A stretch of 64,000 nucleotides of DNA from Bacteroidota bacterium (GCA_947504725.1 CANNHN010000006.1:122347-186346); one strand, 5' to 3'; numbered from the stretch's first letter, positions 51,853 to 61,267 are shown. The notes: generated by a model not told the origin, from the sequence alone. Numbers and translations: made by a program.

Positions 51853-52714
51853 GGCCTATACTAGCAATAATTTTGAATTGACTTTGACTAAACTAAAAGA
51901 AGTTGAAACATTATTGAAAGGAACAAATCCGAGAACTTTATACTTGCAAATTTTATCTCAAACAAAAATTATTGAAAGAAATCCTTTGGGAGATTATGAT
52001 ATAATTGAAAGTACAAAAAAATCTATAAATAAATATTTGATGGATTATGAAAATTTACCTGAAAACGAAGACAAGTACAGAGAGATTTATAAAATATCTG
52101 AAAGTTCAAAGAAATTCCTGATTACAAAACAGGAGTTTGAAAGTGAAATAAAACGAATTGAAACAGAAAAAGAGGCTAAAAGAGAGGAAGAGATATATCA
52201 GAATAAAATGCATGAAGATTTATTTATGAGTTATAATCAATTCAATTACGAAACTGGACTTTCAATCGAAGAAACTAAAAAAAAATATCCTGAATTACAA
52301 CTTAAATATTTGAATATAAAAAAAGTAGGTATACCTGACGAACTAGTTTCTTCTAAAAAAGGGTTTGGATTTTATGTAAAAAACGATAAAGTTATAGGTT
52401 ATTATGGTGAAATCCAATCAGCTAATTTTGAGCAGGGTTCTTTTGCAACAGAAAAAGTTGAATTTGACAAAATATTACAAGATGCATATACTATCTTACA
52501 TCATTTCCAAAATGAATTTAATTTTTCCCCTTCTACAGAATTACTGAATGGGAAATTATCTTATTTGAATAAATATAATTTTTCATATTCTTGGGAGAAA
52601 AACGGCAAAACAATTAGATTTATATTTTCTTGTTATAAAAAAGATACTATGTGGAGTTCTTTTTATTGGCATGCCATTTCTATTACTTCAATAAATGAAA
52701 ACTTAGCTAAATAA
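51755..52714 (+). CDS. Secreted paralogue with unknown C-terminal domain (array member 3)
   Basis: This 319-residue protein shares the signal peptide and first domain (SVAQNTIAKLKFEEAEEAYT, NPRTLYLQILSQTKIIE, NLPENEDKYREIYKIS) with member 2. A charged helix follows (about 135-160, KRIETEKEAKREEEIYQ), then a domain of its own (GLSIEETKKKYPELQLKY, GFGFYVKNDKVIGYY, FSYSWEKNGKTIRFIFSCY) of about 160 residues with no recognised family. The ATG is at 51755; the longer frame from 51704 is a carry-over of the repeat. It is followed one base later by the SEL1 member. Confidence 0.6.
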   Translation: MKNTLITFMLIAAVQFSVAQNTIAKLKFEEAEEAYTSNNFELTLTKLKEVETLLKGTNPRTLYLQILSQTKIIERNPLGDYDIIESTKKSINKYLMDYENLPENEDKYREIYKISESSKKFLITKQEFESEIKRIETEKEAKREEEIYQNKMHEDLFMSYNQFNYETGLSIEETKKKYPELQLKYLNIKKVGIPDELVSSKKGFGFYVKNDKVIGYYGEIQSANFEQGSFATEKVEFDKILQDAYTILHHFQNEFNFSPSTELLNGKLSYLNKYNFSYSWEKNGKTIRFIFSCYKKDTMWSSFYWHAISITSINENLAK

Positions 52715-52752
52715 AATGAAAAAAATAATCGTACTCACTGTTTTACTATTTG
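52696..52752 (+). repeat. 57-bp direct repeat B, copy 2
   Basis: This is the partner of 51478-51534. It spans the stop of member 3 and the leader of member 4. Confidence 0.75.
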
Positions 52753-54164
52753 AAGCAGCTCAGTTTTCGTTTGCACAAAACACTATTGCTAAATTAAAAT
52801 TTGAAAGTGCTGAAGAAAGTTTTAGTGATGGAAACTACGGTGCATGTTTTCAAAAGCTATCTGAAGCTGAGAAGATATTCGAAAAATCTAATCCGCCTAT
52901 TACCCATTTAAGAATACTTACTTTGGATAAATTATTACAAAATGATCTCAAAAATGAAAACAGAAACCAAAGCATTGAACATTTAGCTTTACTAATAATG
53001 GAGACTGATTTATATATGAAAATTTATGCTGCCATAGCTGAAGCTGAAGAAAAGACAAGGGAGGTTTTCAAAGTACAGGAGAAATATGAAAGTGCCATTA
53101 ATGATTTGAGAAAAAAACCTGAAGTCATTGATATTGTGAAATTAGCGTACAGTGGTAATGTTGAAGCAGCATATAAACTTGGACTACTTTACCAAGGCGA
53201 CAAACAAATAGAATCGGCGTTGATATGGTATCTGAAGGCATCAGAAAAAGGCAGCTATGCTGCAATGGTAAAAGTTTATGAATTAAAATTGTATTTAAAA
53301 TATATGAAAGGTTATTCTAAAGAATCAGCTGAAAAGCTAGCTTTTGAATATTTGATAAAAGCTAGTAACGCTGGTTACCCGAATGCTTGGTGCATATTGG
53401 GGAAAAGATTTAGTCAAGATAAAGATGGAGCAGAAGGAAAAATAGCTATTACAGGCCGTGATTTGCTCCTAAAAGCATTAGATAAAGGCGTGGTAGATGC
53501 TTATTATAGTTTAGGTAAGTTGTACGAAAATGGGGCTAAATTAATAAACATAGATCTCAATAAAGCTGTGGAATATTTTCGTAAAGGGGCAGAAATGGGT
53601 GGAATTAACTCCCTTAAGGAAATGGGTTATAGATATAAAAAAGGAAAAGGGGTGTCTCAGGATTATGCTAAGGCAATGAGATATTATGAGAACGTAATTG
53701 CTAAAGAACCTGATGATGCAATGACTTATTTTGATTTGGGTAGTTTTTATAATGTTGGCAATGGAGTTGCAAAAAACAATAGCAAGGCTCTTGAAATTTA
53801 TAAAAATGGCCTGGCTGCAAACAAAATTTTTTACCGCGAATTTGCTCTCAATGCGGGTAAGGTTTATTACGAAGGAGGATATGGCGTAACGCAAGACTAT
53901 GGCAAAGCTCTTGAGTATTTTATTCAAGCAGAAGAATACCCTATTTGTTGGAACTATATTGGTGAGATTCATGAGAATGGTTATGGCGTAATTCAAAACT
54001 ATCCGATGGCGATGGAGTGGTATTTAAAAGCTGCCGAAGATGAGCCTGTTGCCATGCGTAACATCGCTCGATTGTATGAAAAAGGTTTAGGAGTAAAAAA
54101 AGATAAATCCCTAGCACAGGAATGGTACTATAAAGCGGCCGAGAAAGAAAAATCAATAAAATAA
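52716..54164 (+). CDS. Secreted SEL1-repeat protein (array member 4)
   Basis: This 482-residue protein has a signal peptide (about 1-20), the array's first domain (NTIAKLKFESAEESFSDGNY, NPPITHLRILTLDKLL, about 20-140), then eight or more SEL1 repeats (about 145-480), each close to A-x-x-Y-(D/E)-x-G-x-x-x-x-x-G-V-x-x-D-x-x-x-A-x-x-(Y/W)-(Y/L)-x-K-A, for example GYRYKKGKGVSQDYAKAMRYYE. SEL1 proteins act as scaffolds for protein complexes. A truncated copy of a like gene follows at 54184. Confidence 0.75.
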   Translation: MKKIIVLTVLLFEAAQFSFAQNTIAKLKFESAEESFSDGNYGACFQKLSEAEKIFEKSNPPITHLRILTLDKLLQNDLKNENRNQSIEHLALLIMETDLYMKIYAAIAEAEEKTREVFKVQEKYESAINDLRKKPEVIDIVKLAYSGNVEAAYKLGLLYQGDKQIESALIWYLKASEKGSYAAMVKVYELKLYLKYMKGYSKESAEKLAFEYLIKASNAGYPNAWCILGKRFSQDKDGAEGKIAITGRDLLLKALDKGVVDAYYSLGKLYENGAKLINIDLNKAVEYFRKGAEMGGINSLKEMGYRYKKGKGVSQDYAKAMRYYENVIAKEPDDAMTYFDLGSFYNVGNGVAKNNSKALEIYKNGLAANKIFYREFALNAGKVYYEGGYGVTQDYGKALEYFIQAEEYPICWNYIGEIHENGYGVIQNYPMAMEWYLKAAEDEPVAMRNIARLYEKGLGVKKDKSLAQEWYYKAAEKEKSIK

Positions 54165-54183
54165 AAACAGTTACATATTAATT

Positions 54184-54337
54184 ATGAAAAAAATAATTCT
54201 AATTACAATTTTAATAATTACAACTGCACAAATCACATTTGCACAAAACACTATTGCTAAACTAAATTGATGGGAGACTGCTACAAAATTGGTGGCTACG
54301 GTATAAGCCAGGATTTTGTAAAGGCATTTGCAGATTC
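54184..54337 (+). pseudogene. Truncated array member 5 (leader and one SEL1 scrap)
   Basis: ATG 54184 opens a leader (FAQNTIAKLN) that stops at 54268-54270. Overlapping it, ATG 54270 starts a SEL1 scrap (MGDCYKIGGYGISQDFVKAFA) equal to one repeat of member 4. The match ends near 54334 where sequence homologous to a recombinase gene begins. The deletion thus removed most of the SEL1 gene and fused its stump to the recombinase remnant. Confidence 0.65.
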
Positions 54338-54847
54338 ATATTGTCTCAAAAATTCAACATCCAATTCATCAAAAAGAAGCGATTGTTTCTTAATATATTT
54401 TTCAATGCTTCTAAGAACAGAGAGATGGTTCTTTGCTGTAGAAAGTTTATTTCGTTCCACTAAATGATCCACTGATTTTTTTGCATAAACTAAAAAATCA
54501 GAAGAAGCATTGTATTTGTTGGTTGCTTTGTCTTTAATGTGTTGAGATGTCTGTGAGCCATCAGTTAAAGAAACCTGCTGCTTTACCCGGATAACATCAT
54601 TTAACTTTTGCTCGATGTCTGAATTGATTGCTTTGGCATTGGATAAAGCTTTCTTTCCCGGATGTTTCTTTGTACGAGTGATATAAAGGCAATTGTTTTC
54701 ATCATCCCAATTTTCAGGTTTTACAGAATAACCAGTGGAGATATACCTTGATTTACGATTAGCTGTTATTCGGAGCATGATAGGGTGAGTACCATTTGAA
54801 TAAGTTTTGTAGGTATAATAAACAATGGCTATCTTTGGTGCTGACAT
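54334..54847 (-). pseudogene. Truncated tyrosine recombinase (phage/transposon integrase)
   Basis: From ATG 54847 the protein reads SAPKIAIVYYTYKTYSNG and SRYISTGYSVKPENWDD, the N-terminal arm-binding domain of Bacteroidota tyrosine recombinases, then a core-binding SAM-like helix set (KNHLSVLRSIEKYI, ELDVEFLRQYES). Homology stops after about 170 residues. The catalytic domain with R...H-x-x-R...Y, some 200 residues, is missing, so it cannot recombine. The break falls at the SEL1 stump. Once it probably belonged to a conjugative transposon or genomic island. Confidence 0.72.
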
Positions 54848-54940
54848 GATTGAATTTAATTTTTTTGCAAAACAAATATAATCATTTTGGTTGAAACATG
54901 GTTGAATCGAAGTGCTCTTTTTAATACTTTTTATGAACAT

Positions 54941-55108
54941 TCAATGCCCATTTAGTATTTTACAAGTTATTGATATTCAGTAATTAAATAGAATTAAGTG
55001 GAATTAAGTAGAGTTCTCTCGACTCTCGAGCGGAGTCGAGAAATCTATCATGAGTTGCGGATAATGTTAAATGGATTCCTCCGCGCTGGTCGGAATGACA
55101 GTTCTAAA
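54941..55108. repeat. Intergenic palindromic repeat, twin of the 40.4 kb copy
   Basis: CTCGACTCTCGAGCGGAGTCGAG at 55018-55040 is followed by a 68-base core (55038-55105) ending CGCGCTGGTCGGAATGACAGTTCT, which matches 40419-40486 closely. The rest of the gap is AT-rich without a gene. Two GGAATTAAGTA words repeat near 54990. Confidence 0.65.
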
Positions 55109-55933
55109 TTACATTCTCCCTTCAAATACAAAACACCCATCAAACTCTGATTTCAAATCAGTGTTCTTATCAAATATCCCAAACACCGTTGAACCACTTC
55201 CACTCATTGCTGAATAGATAGCTCCTTTCGAATATAATTTTTCTTTTATGTTTTTTATTTCAGGAAACTGAGGAAAAATGGAAGCCTCAAAATCATTTTG
55301 AATAAATTCCTTCCATTGTTCAATAGGTAAATTCAAAATATCGTTTTCTAATGAACGTACTGGTGCTTTTGGAATAACTCCGCTATAAGCGTCTCCAGTA
55401 TTCACATGAATATTAGGATAAACAAGTGCAACATAATATTTGCTCAAATCCAATTTCATGGATTCATATTGATCTCCTCTTCCTTCTGCAAAAGAAGGTC
55501 TGTTACTTACAAAAAAAGAACAATCACTTCCTAGTTGTCGCGCATAATTATGCATTTCTCCCCAGGAAATTCCTAATTCAAATTTATCATTCAATAGTTT
55601 TATGAAAAATGCTGCATCAGCCGAACCTCCGCCTAATCCTGCTCCAATAGGAATGTGTTTGTGCAAATGAACTTTTACTGCAGGCACTGGATAATCCTGC
55701 GAAACCAAATGATATGCAAAATAACAAAGGTTATCGGTTGCATCACCCGGAATTTCTATTCCTGATGAAGTAAATGTAAAACGCTCTGCACCTTCTTTGG
55801 TATTCTCAACCACTTCCAATGCATCACATACATTCACAGGATAAAATACACTTTCAATGTTGTGAAAGCCATCATCCCGTTTTTCGATGATGTTGAGTCC
55901 GATATTTATTTTTGCATTTGGAAAAGTAATCAT
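55109..55933 (-). CDS. ispE: 4-diphosphocytidyl-2-C-methyl-D-erythritol kinase
   Basis: This is a 274-residue GHMP kinase. It phosphorylates CDP-methylerythritol in the MEP route to isoprenoids. The opening FPNAKINIGLNI and the ATP loop PIGAGLGGGSADAA (near 91-104) are clear, as is the C-terminal MSGSGSTVFGIF (near 242-253). This indicates that the organism uses the MEP pathway. The gene stands alone between repeats. Confidence 0.93.
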   Translation of the reverse strand: MITFPNAKINIGLNIIEKRDDGFHNIESVFYPVNVCDALEVVENTKEGAERFTFTSSGIEIPGDATDNLCYFAYHLVSQDYPVPAVKVHLHKHIPIGAGLGGGSADAAFFIKLLNDKFELGISWGEMHNYARQLGSDCSFFVSNRPSFAEGRGDQYESMKLDLSKYYVALVYPNIHVNTGDAYSGVIPKAPVRSLENDILNLPIEQWKEFIQNDFEASIFPQFPEIKNIKEKLYSKGAIYSAMSGSGSTVFGIFDKNTDLKSEFDGCFVFEGRM

Positions 55934-56157
55934 AGAATTTTACCACTAAGGCACTAAGCTACATAAAGAATCACGAAGAAAAAAATTAGATGATTATAGA
56001 TTACTCCTGAACGTCATTGCGAGGGAGGAACGACCGTGGCAATCTCATGATTAGCGGATCGTCCTTTCAGAATCTTACAATGCCGAAGAACATGACGAAT
56101 GTCATTTTGCTACCTCAGCTATAATTCTATATTTGTTTAAACACTAACCCTTTAGCC
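55934..56157. other. Intergenic region with repeat copy and promoter
   Basis: The gap contains a CGTCATTGCGAGGGAGGAACGACCGTGGCAATCTC repeat (56010-56046), a further degenerate arm ending AATGTCATTTT near 56098-56108, and the promoter of the next gene. No coding sequence. Confidence 0.5.
56106..56135 (+). promoter_or_regulatory. Promoter of the small membrane protein gene
   Basis: TTTG (56106-56109) and TATATTTG (56128-56135) are spaced 18 bases, a full match to the Bacteroidota consensus. The ATG at 56158 is 22 bases downstream. The -33 element is inside the repeat end. Confidence 0.6.
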
Positions 56158-56499
56158 ATGAATCAAAATTCACAATTTGGAGAGCATTTAAATTATGCCC
56201 ACTTACTATTTGACCAAGGGAAAGACTTAACATTTATTGAAACCAAACTCAAAGAAAAAAACATTGAGCAACAAGACTTGGAAGAAATCCTAAAACAACT
56301 AAAGCGTTTAAATCATATCCAAAGAAATAAAAAAGGAACACAATTAATCCTTTTGGGAGTTGTTCTTTTAGGTGTTGGTTTTATTACCAGCATTCTACTC
56401 CATTTAAATGGCTCCACCTCCCTCGACTTTCCGCTTTATGGATTAACAGCCACAGGTATTGTTGTGCTAATTGTGGGATTGATTTACCTGTTTCACTAG
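56158..56499 (+). CDS. Small two-helix membrane protein
   Basis: This 113-residue protein has a helical cytoplasmic N-terminus (about 1-58, with FIETKLKEKNIEQQDLEEILKQL) and two membrane helices (about 61-80 and 92-112). I do not recognise a family. The N-terminal part resembles short helical domains found in other Bacteroidota proteins (two alpha-helical hairpins). It precedes accA by 88 bases and may be independent. Confidence 0.6.
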   Translation: MNQNSQFGEHLNYAHLLFDQGKDLTFIETKLKEKNIEQQDLEEILKQLKRLNHIQRNKKGTQLILLGVVLLGVGFITSILLHLNGSTSLDFPLYGLTATGIVVLIVGLIYLFH

Positions 56500-56587
56500 A
56501 CCCTTTTCCACCAAAACTACCTGATAAACAAGAAGATATAATATTCATGCTTTTTTAGTATTTTAGCACTCTCTAAAAAATGAACGC

Positions 56588-57547
56588 ATGAACTATTTAG
56601 AATTTGAAAAACCAATTGAAGAATTACAAACTCAATTGGAGAAAATACAGGAAGCTGCAGCAAAAAGTGGTATGGATGTTTCCAAAATCACTTCTGAAAT
56701 GGAAGAAAAAATCAAAGAAGCAAGACTAAAAATCTATGGAAATCTAACTCCATGGCAACGTGTGCAAGTTTCTCGTCACCCCGACAGACCTTATACTTTA
56801 GCTTATATCGATTATATCACTGATGGAACGTTCATAGAATTGCATGGCGATCGTACCGTGAAAGATGATAAAGCAATGGTGGGTGGTTTCGGAAGTATAG
56901 ATGGCAAAACCGTTATGTTTATTGGTCAGCAAAAAGGTATCAATACCAAAATGCGCCAAATCCGTAACTTCGGAATGCCAAATCCAGAAGGATATAGAAA
57001 AGCATTGCGCTTAATGAAATTGGCAGAAAAATTCAACAAACCAATCGTTACTTTAATTGATACTCCAGGTGCATTTCCAGGATTGGAAGCAGAAGAGCGT
57101 GGACAAGGGGAAGCAATTGCAAGAAATTTATTGGAAATGTCGCAACTAAAAGTACCTGTTATTTGCATCGTTATTGGTGAAGGTGCTTCGGGTGGAGCGT
57201 TGGGAATTGGTATAGGCGACAAAGTATTGATGTTGGAAAACACGTGGTACTCGGTTATTTCTCCTGAATCATGTTCTTCTATTTTATGGAGAAACTGGGA
57301 CAACAAAGAACGTGCTGCTGAAGCATTAAAATTGACTCCAGATGATATGTTAGGTAATAAATTGATTGATGGAATTATAAAAGAACCTATTGGAGGCGCA
57401 CATACCGATCAACAAGCTACTTTCAAAACAGTAAAAGAAGAAATCATAAAACACATCACTGCTTTAGAAAAAATTGATCCTAAAAAACGTGTTAATCAAC
57501 GTATCGATAAATTCTGTGCGATGGGTGTGGTGAATGAAGAGGTTTAA
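56588..57547 (+). CDS. accA: Acetyl-CoA carboxylase carboxyltransferase subunit alpha
   Basis: This 319-residue protein forms, with AccD, the carboxyltransferase that makes malonyl-CoA for fatty acid synthesis. Clear marks are the [10 protein letters not shown]-terminus, [16 protein letters not shown] near 59-74, and [15 protein letters not shown] near 198-212 with the following YSVISPESC. The accD and accBC genes are not in the window. The next gene starts nine bases after its stop, so they share a transcript. Confidence 0.95.
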   Translation: MNYLEFEKPIEELQTQLEKIQEAAAKSGMDVSKITSEMEEKIKEARLKIYGNLTPWQRVQVSRHPDRPYTLAYIDYITDGTFIELHGDRTVKDDKAMVGGFGSIDGKTVMFIGQQKGINTKMRQIRNFGMPNPEGYRKALRLMKLAEKFNKPIVTLIDTPGAFPGLEAEERGQGEAIARNLLEMSQLKVPVICIVIGEGASGGALGIGIGDKVLMLENTWYSVISPESCSSILWRNWDNKERAAEALKLTPDDMLGNKLIDGIIKEPIGGAHTDQQATFKTVKEEIIKHITALEKIDPKKRVNQRIDKFCAMGVVNEEV

Positions 57548-57555
57548 TAAACCTG

Positions 57556-58224
57556 ATGAGAAATCAATTAATTGAAGCTGAAAAGAAAGCCTTACTTCTA
57601 TTCAAAATAATTGAAGAGAGAGGATTAGTTGTTGCAGGCAAATCCGAACACACGCTTAATTCTGAAATATTTAAACTTGCCGAAGAAGTTCTTGGTATTA
57701 AAAAATTTTGGCATAAACGAATTGTCAGATCTGGCAAGAACACCCTACTTCCATACAAAGAAAACCCACCTGATTTAATTTTACAAAAAGATGATATCCT
57801 GTTTTTTGATTTCGGCCCTGTGTTTGAAGACTGTGAAGCCGACATAGGCAAAACATTTGTTTTAGGTAGCGACAAATTAAAACTAAAATTAAAAGAAGAA
57901 ACCGAGTTGGCATGGAAAGAAGGGAAAGTCTTTTACCATAAGAACAAAAAAGATTTAACGGGTGCTGATTTTTACAATTACACAAAAAATTTAGCAATAC
58001 AATTTGGTTGGGAATACGGCAACGAACATTGTGGCCACTTAGTTGGAAACTTCCCACACGAAAAACTATTAGGCGAAGAGAAAATCAATTATATACATCC
58101 CGAAAATACTGAACGAATGTCTAATTTGGATAAACTCGGAAACGAAAGATTCTGGATTTATGAAATTCATTTTATCGACAAACAAGCTGAAATTGGAGGT
58201 TTTTTCGAACAGTTGGTTTCTTAA
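57556..58224 (+). CDS. M24-family metallopeptidase (Xaa-Pro aminopeptidase-like)
   Basis: This 222-residue protein is a compact pita-bread metallopeptidase. The metal ligands fit DFG at about 92-94, EADIGKT near 102-108, HCGHLVG near 156-162, EIHF near 203-206 and the last glutamate in EIGGFFEQL. Members cut off N-terminal residues, often next to proline. It lacks the N-terminal domain of AmpP. It overlaps the convergent DUF6702 gene by four bases at 58221-58224. Confidence 0.75.
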   Translation: MRNQLIEAEKKALLLFKIIEERGLVVAGKSEHTLNSEIFKLAEEVLGIKKFWHKRIVRSGKNTLLPYKENPPDLILQKDDILFFDFGPVFEDCEADIGKTFVLGSDKLKLKLKEETELAWKEGKVFYHKNKKDLTGADFYNYTKNLAIQFGWEYGNEHCGHLVGNFPHEKLLGEEKINYIHPENTERMSNLDKLGNERFWIYEIHFIDKQAEIGGFFEQLVS

Positions 58225-58736
58225 AAAATAAACTCTGCTAATTTCTCAGGATTAATTAACCTCACACTTTTACTCACTCCATCCCAATTTACATTCATCA
58301 GATTGGATTGCTCAGGAAAACTTTCATACAACAATGTATTGTAAATCGAAACGGTTCCTTTTCCTTTAAAATTAGGAACTTCCGAATAACACCAAACCGC
58401 ATCATTTTCCACTTCGTATCCTACAAATTTCAATTTATACAACTTCCCTCCTACATTTATTTTAAAATTCGCATCCAGATAATTCATTAACAAAGTCTGT
58501 ACTTCCTTATTATTAACCGAAGTACTCAAATCCACTTTTTTATTATAGGCCTTTAATAATCCAGCCTCCAAATCATCCATAAATAACTTTGTACTTACAT
58601 CCAACGTATGCTTTTTAGAATCAATGTTTACTTCCGTTAAGCCCACATAATATTTATGCATCTTCGGAGCAAATGACATCATCAAAATGCAAACCGCACT
58701 TAGAAAGCCTATCCATACTGTTTTCCTATTTCCCAT
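58221..58736 (-). CDS. DUF6702 family exported protein
   Basis: From ATG 58736 this is a 171-residue protein with an N-terminal helix (about 6-24) followed by SFAPKMHKYYVGLTEVN, the opening of the DUF6702 family. The body shows TKLFMDDLEAGL and the end VRLINPEKLAEFIF. A longer frame from 58784 adds 16 residues encoded by a GGAAATGGAAGATGGAAAATG repeat, so it is not trusted. The family often lies beside an M1 peptidase, as here (58910). The function is unknown. Confidence 0.72.
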   Translation of the reverse strand: MGNRKTVWIGFLSAVCILMMSFAPKMHKYYVGLTEVNIDSKKHTLDVSTKLFMDDLEAGLLKAYNKKVDLSTSVNNKEVQTLLMNYLDANFKINVGGKLYKLKFVGYEVENDAVWCYSEVPNFKGKGTVSIYNTLLYESFPEQSNLMNVNWDGVSKSVRLINPEKLAEFIF

Positions 58737-58739
58737 TTT

Positions 58740-58790
58740 TAATTTCCATCTTACATTTTCCATCTTCCATCTTCCATTTCCCATCTTAAA
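58740..58790. repeat. TTCCATCTT-type simple repeat
   Basis: Tandem TTTCCATCTTA / TTTTCCATCTTCCATCTTCCA units are present. The same words occur in the tgt leader (42395-42462), where they are arranged as an inverted pair. They are probably a drifting simple repeat. Confidence 0.5.
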
Positions 58791-58909
58791 CCATTACCAT
58801 TAAACAAATTTAAACAATTACCATAAGCGATACCAACCATTCATCATAATTAAGCATCACTTATTCCTTTTTTCCTTAGATTTAGATAAAAATTAACAGA
58901 ATCTCTCTA

Positions 58910-61267
58910 ATGAAAAAAATTACGCTTTTAACAACCGCATTTATTTTTACATATTGTTCGTTTGCTCAAAACATTCAAAACAATCCGAAGTCAAATCACG
59001 GAAACAAGTTTGAACAACTGGGAACAATTCTTCCTGATGCAAATAATTTTCGTTCTGCTTCTGGTGCTCCGGGTAATCAATACTGGCAACAAAAAGCCGA
59101 TTACGTAATTGATGCTTTCCTGAATGAAAAAACACTAACCTTAGAAGGAGAAGAAACTATTACTTATACCAACAATTCTCCTGATGCCCTTTCCTATTTA
59201 TGGTTGCAATTAGACGAAAACCAACACAATCCTAAAAACGAATCCAATTATTTTGATGGTAGCAAAGTAAACTTGCCTGTTACCGATCAACAATTGATGG
59301 GTTTAGATGTCAAAAAGCAATTGGATGGCGGTGGCGTTAACATTGTTTATGTAGAAGATGCTGCAGGAAAAAAACTTCCTTACACAGTTAACTATACCAT
59401 GATGCGCATTGATTTGCCTCAAGTTTTAAAATCGGGACAAAAATATATTTTTAAAATAAAATGGAACTATAAAATTCCAGAACGCACAAAAATTGGAGGA
59501 AGAGGTGGATTCGAACCATTCGAAGATGGAAGTGCATTGTTCACAATGGCACAATGGTATCCACGCATGTGTGTATACAACGACTATGGCGGATGGAACA
59601 ACAAACAATTTACTGGAAGAGGTGAATTCTCACTAGCATTTGGTGATTACAAGGTAAACATGACTGTGCCTGCAGATCACATTATTGCATCAACAGGAAC
59701 TTGTACCAATTACAATGAAGTGTTGACTCCAGAGCAACTTACAAAATGGAAACAAGCAGAAGCTTCAGACAAACCAGTTGAAGTTGCAACATTAACTGAA
59801 GCAAAAGACAAAGAAAAAAATCCAGATAAATCAAAATTCAAAACATGGAAATACAGTGCAGAAAATGTACGCGATTTTGCATGGGGAAGTTCTCGTAAAT
59901 TTATTTGGGATGCTATGAGCATTAAGCAAGGTGAAAAAAATGTAATGTGCATGAGTTATTACCCCAAAGAATCGTATGCACTGTATTCAAAGTATTCTAC
60001 AAAAGTTGTTGCTCATACAATCAAAACGTATTCGAAATATACTATTGATTATCCATATCCAGTTGCAATAAGCGTAGAAGCGGCAAACGGAATGGAATAC
60101 CCAATGATTTGTTTCAATTACGGAAGAACAGAAACAGATGGAACCTATACAGAAAGAGTAAAATACGGAATGATTGGAGTAATCATTCACGAAGTGGGTC
60201 ATAACTTCTTCCCAATGATTATTAATAGTGACGAGCGTCAATGGAGTTGGATGGACGAAGGATTAAACACCTTCTGTCAGTTTCTTACGGAGCAGGAATT
60301 TGATAATAATTATCCATCTAGTCGCGGACCAGCAGATAAAATCACCGACTACATGCGTTCTACTAAAAATGAGTTAGAACCTATTATGACCAACAGTGAG
60401 AACATTAATAATTTCGGAGCGAATGCTTATGGAAAACCTTGTACTGCATTAAATATTTTGAGAGAAACAGTAATGGGTCGTGAATTATTTGATTTTGCAT
60501 TCAAACAATATGCAACTCGCTGGGCATTCAAACATCCTACTCCTGCTGATTTCTACAGAACAATGGAAGATGCATCGGGTGTGGATTTAGACTGGTTTTG
60601 GAGAGGTTGGTTTTATGATACAGATCCTGTAGATATTTCTTTAGATGGAGTGAAAATGTTCACAGTTAAAAATTCAAAAGAAGTGGAAGAGAAAATGGAA
60701 ACGTGGAAACGCCCAGAAGTGAATCCGAACGAAAACTTTCAACATGTTTCAAAACTTAGAAACAAAGAAAGCGGAATGAAATTTTTAGTAGATACAGACA
60801 CAGCTTTGAGAGACTACTATTTTTATAACAAGGCACCAAAACTACTGTACCCTGAAAAAGTAAAGTACAACGCGAATGCAAAATTGGCTGTACTATCTGA
60901 TGAAGAAATAAAAGCGTTTGCAAACAACTTTTACTACGAATTGTCTTTTACAAATAAAGGTGGATTGGTAATGCCAATAATCATTCAATGGAATTATGTA
61001 GATGGAACAAGCGAAACGGAACAAATCAGCGCCTATATCTGGAGAAAGAACGAACAAAACGTTGTAAAGACTTTTGCAAAATACAAAGAAGTAAAATCAA
61101 TTGTGCTTGACCCATTCAAAGAAACGGCAGACATAGATGAGAAAAATAATTCGTGGCCAAAAACAATTACCAAATCACGTTTTGATGTTTACAAAGCAAA
61201 ACGTGGTAGTCGTTACGATACAAATGATGTAAATTGGATGCAGAAGAATAAAGGGAGAGGAAAATAA
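58910..61267 (+). CDS. Secreted M1-family metallopeptidase
   Basis: This 785-residue zinc peptidase has a signal peptide (about 1-19), the zinc motif H427-E428-V-G-H431 with E450 18 residues on, and NGMEYPMI near 395-402 as the exopeptidase motif. It lacks the C-terminal barrel of its relative at 4.5 kb and ends in basic residues (MQKNKGRGK). It probably degrades peptides in the periplasm or outside. A hydrolase lipoprotein follows 20 bases later, suggesting an operon. Confidence 0.86.
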   Translation: MKKITLLTTAFIFTYCSFAQNIQNNPKSNHGNKFEQLGTILPDANNFRSASGAPGNQYWQQKADYVIDAFLNEKTLTLEGEETITYTNNSPDALSYLWLQLDENQHNPKNESNYFDGSKVNLPVTDQQLMGLDVKKQLDGGGVNIVYVEDAAGKKLPYTVNYTMMRIDLPQVLKSGQKYIFKIKWNYKIPERTKIGGRGGFEPFEDGSALFTMAQWYPRMCVYNDYGGWNNKQFTGRGEFSLAFGDYKVNMTVPADHIIASTGTCTNYNEVLTPEQLTKWKQAEASDKPVEVATLTEAKDKEKNPDKSKFKTWKYSAENVRDFAWGSSRKFIWDAMSIKQGEKNVMCMSYYPKESYALYSKYSTKVVAHTIKTYSKYTIDYPYPVAISVEAANGMEYPMICFNYGRTETDGTYTERVKYGMIGVIIHEVGHNFFPMIINSDERQWSWMDEGLNTFCQFLTEQEFDNNYPSSRGPADKITDYMRSTKNELEPIMTNSENINNFGANAYGKPCTALNILRETVMGRELFDFAFKQYATRWAFKHPTPADFYRTMEDASGVDLDWFWRGWFYDTDPVDISLDGVKMFTVKNSKEVEEKMETWKRPEVNPNENFQHVSKLRNKESGMKFLVDTDTALRDYYFYNKAPKLLYPEKVKYNANAKLAVLSDEEIKAFANNFYYELSFTNKGGLVMPIIIQWNYVDGTSETEQISAYIWRKNEQNVVKTFAKYKEVKSIVLDPFKETADIDEKNNSWPKTITKSRFDVYKAKRGSRYDTNDVNWMQKNKGRGK

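Noticed and set aside
50342..54164. The secreted array as a polymorphic toxin/immunity system
   Set aside because: No toxin domain, no type VI or type IX tail and no small immunity-like gene was recognised; kept only as a general idea of end swapping.
54941..55017. Attachment site of the recombinase in the AT-rich gap
   Set aside because: No tRNA gene and no direct repeat matching the other end of the island (near 44.8 kb) could be found by eye.
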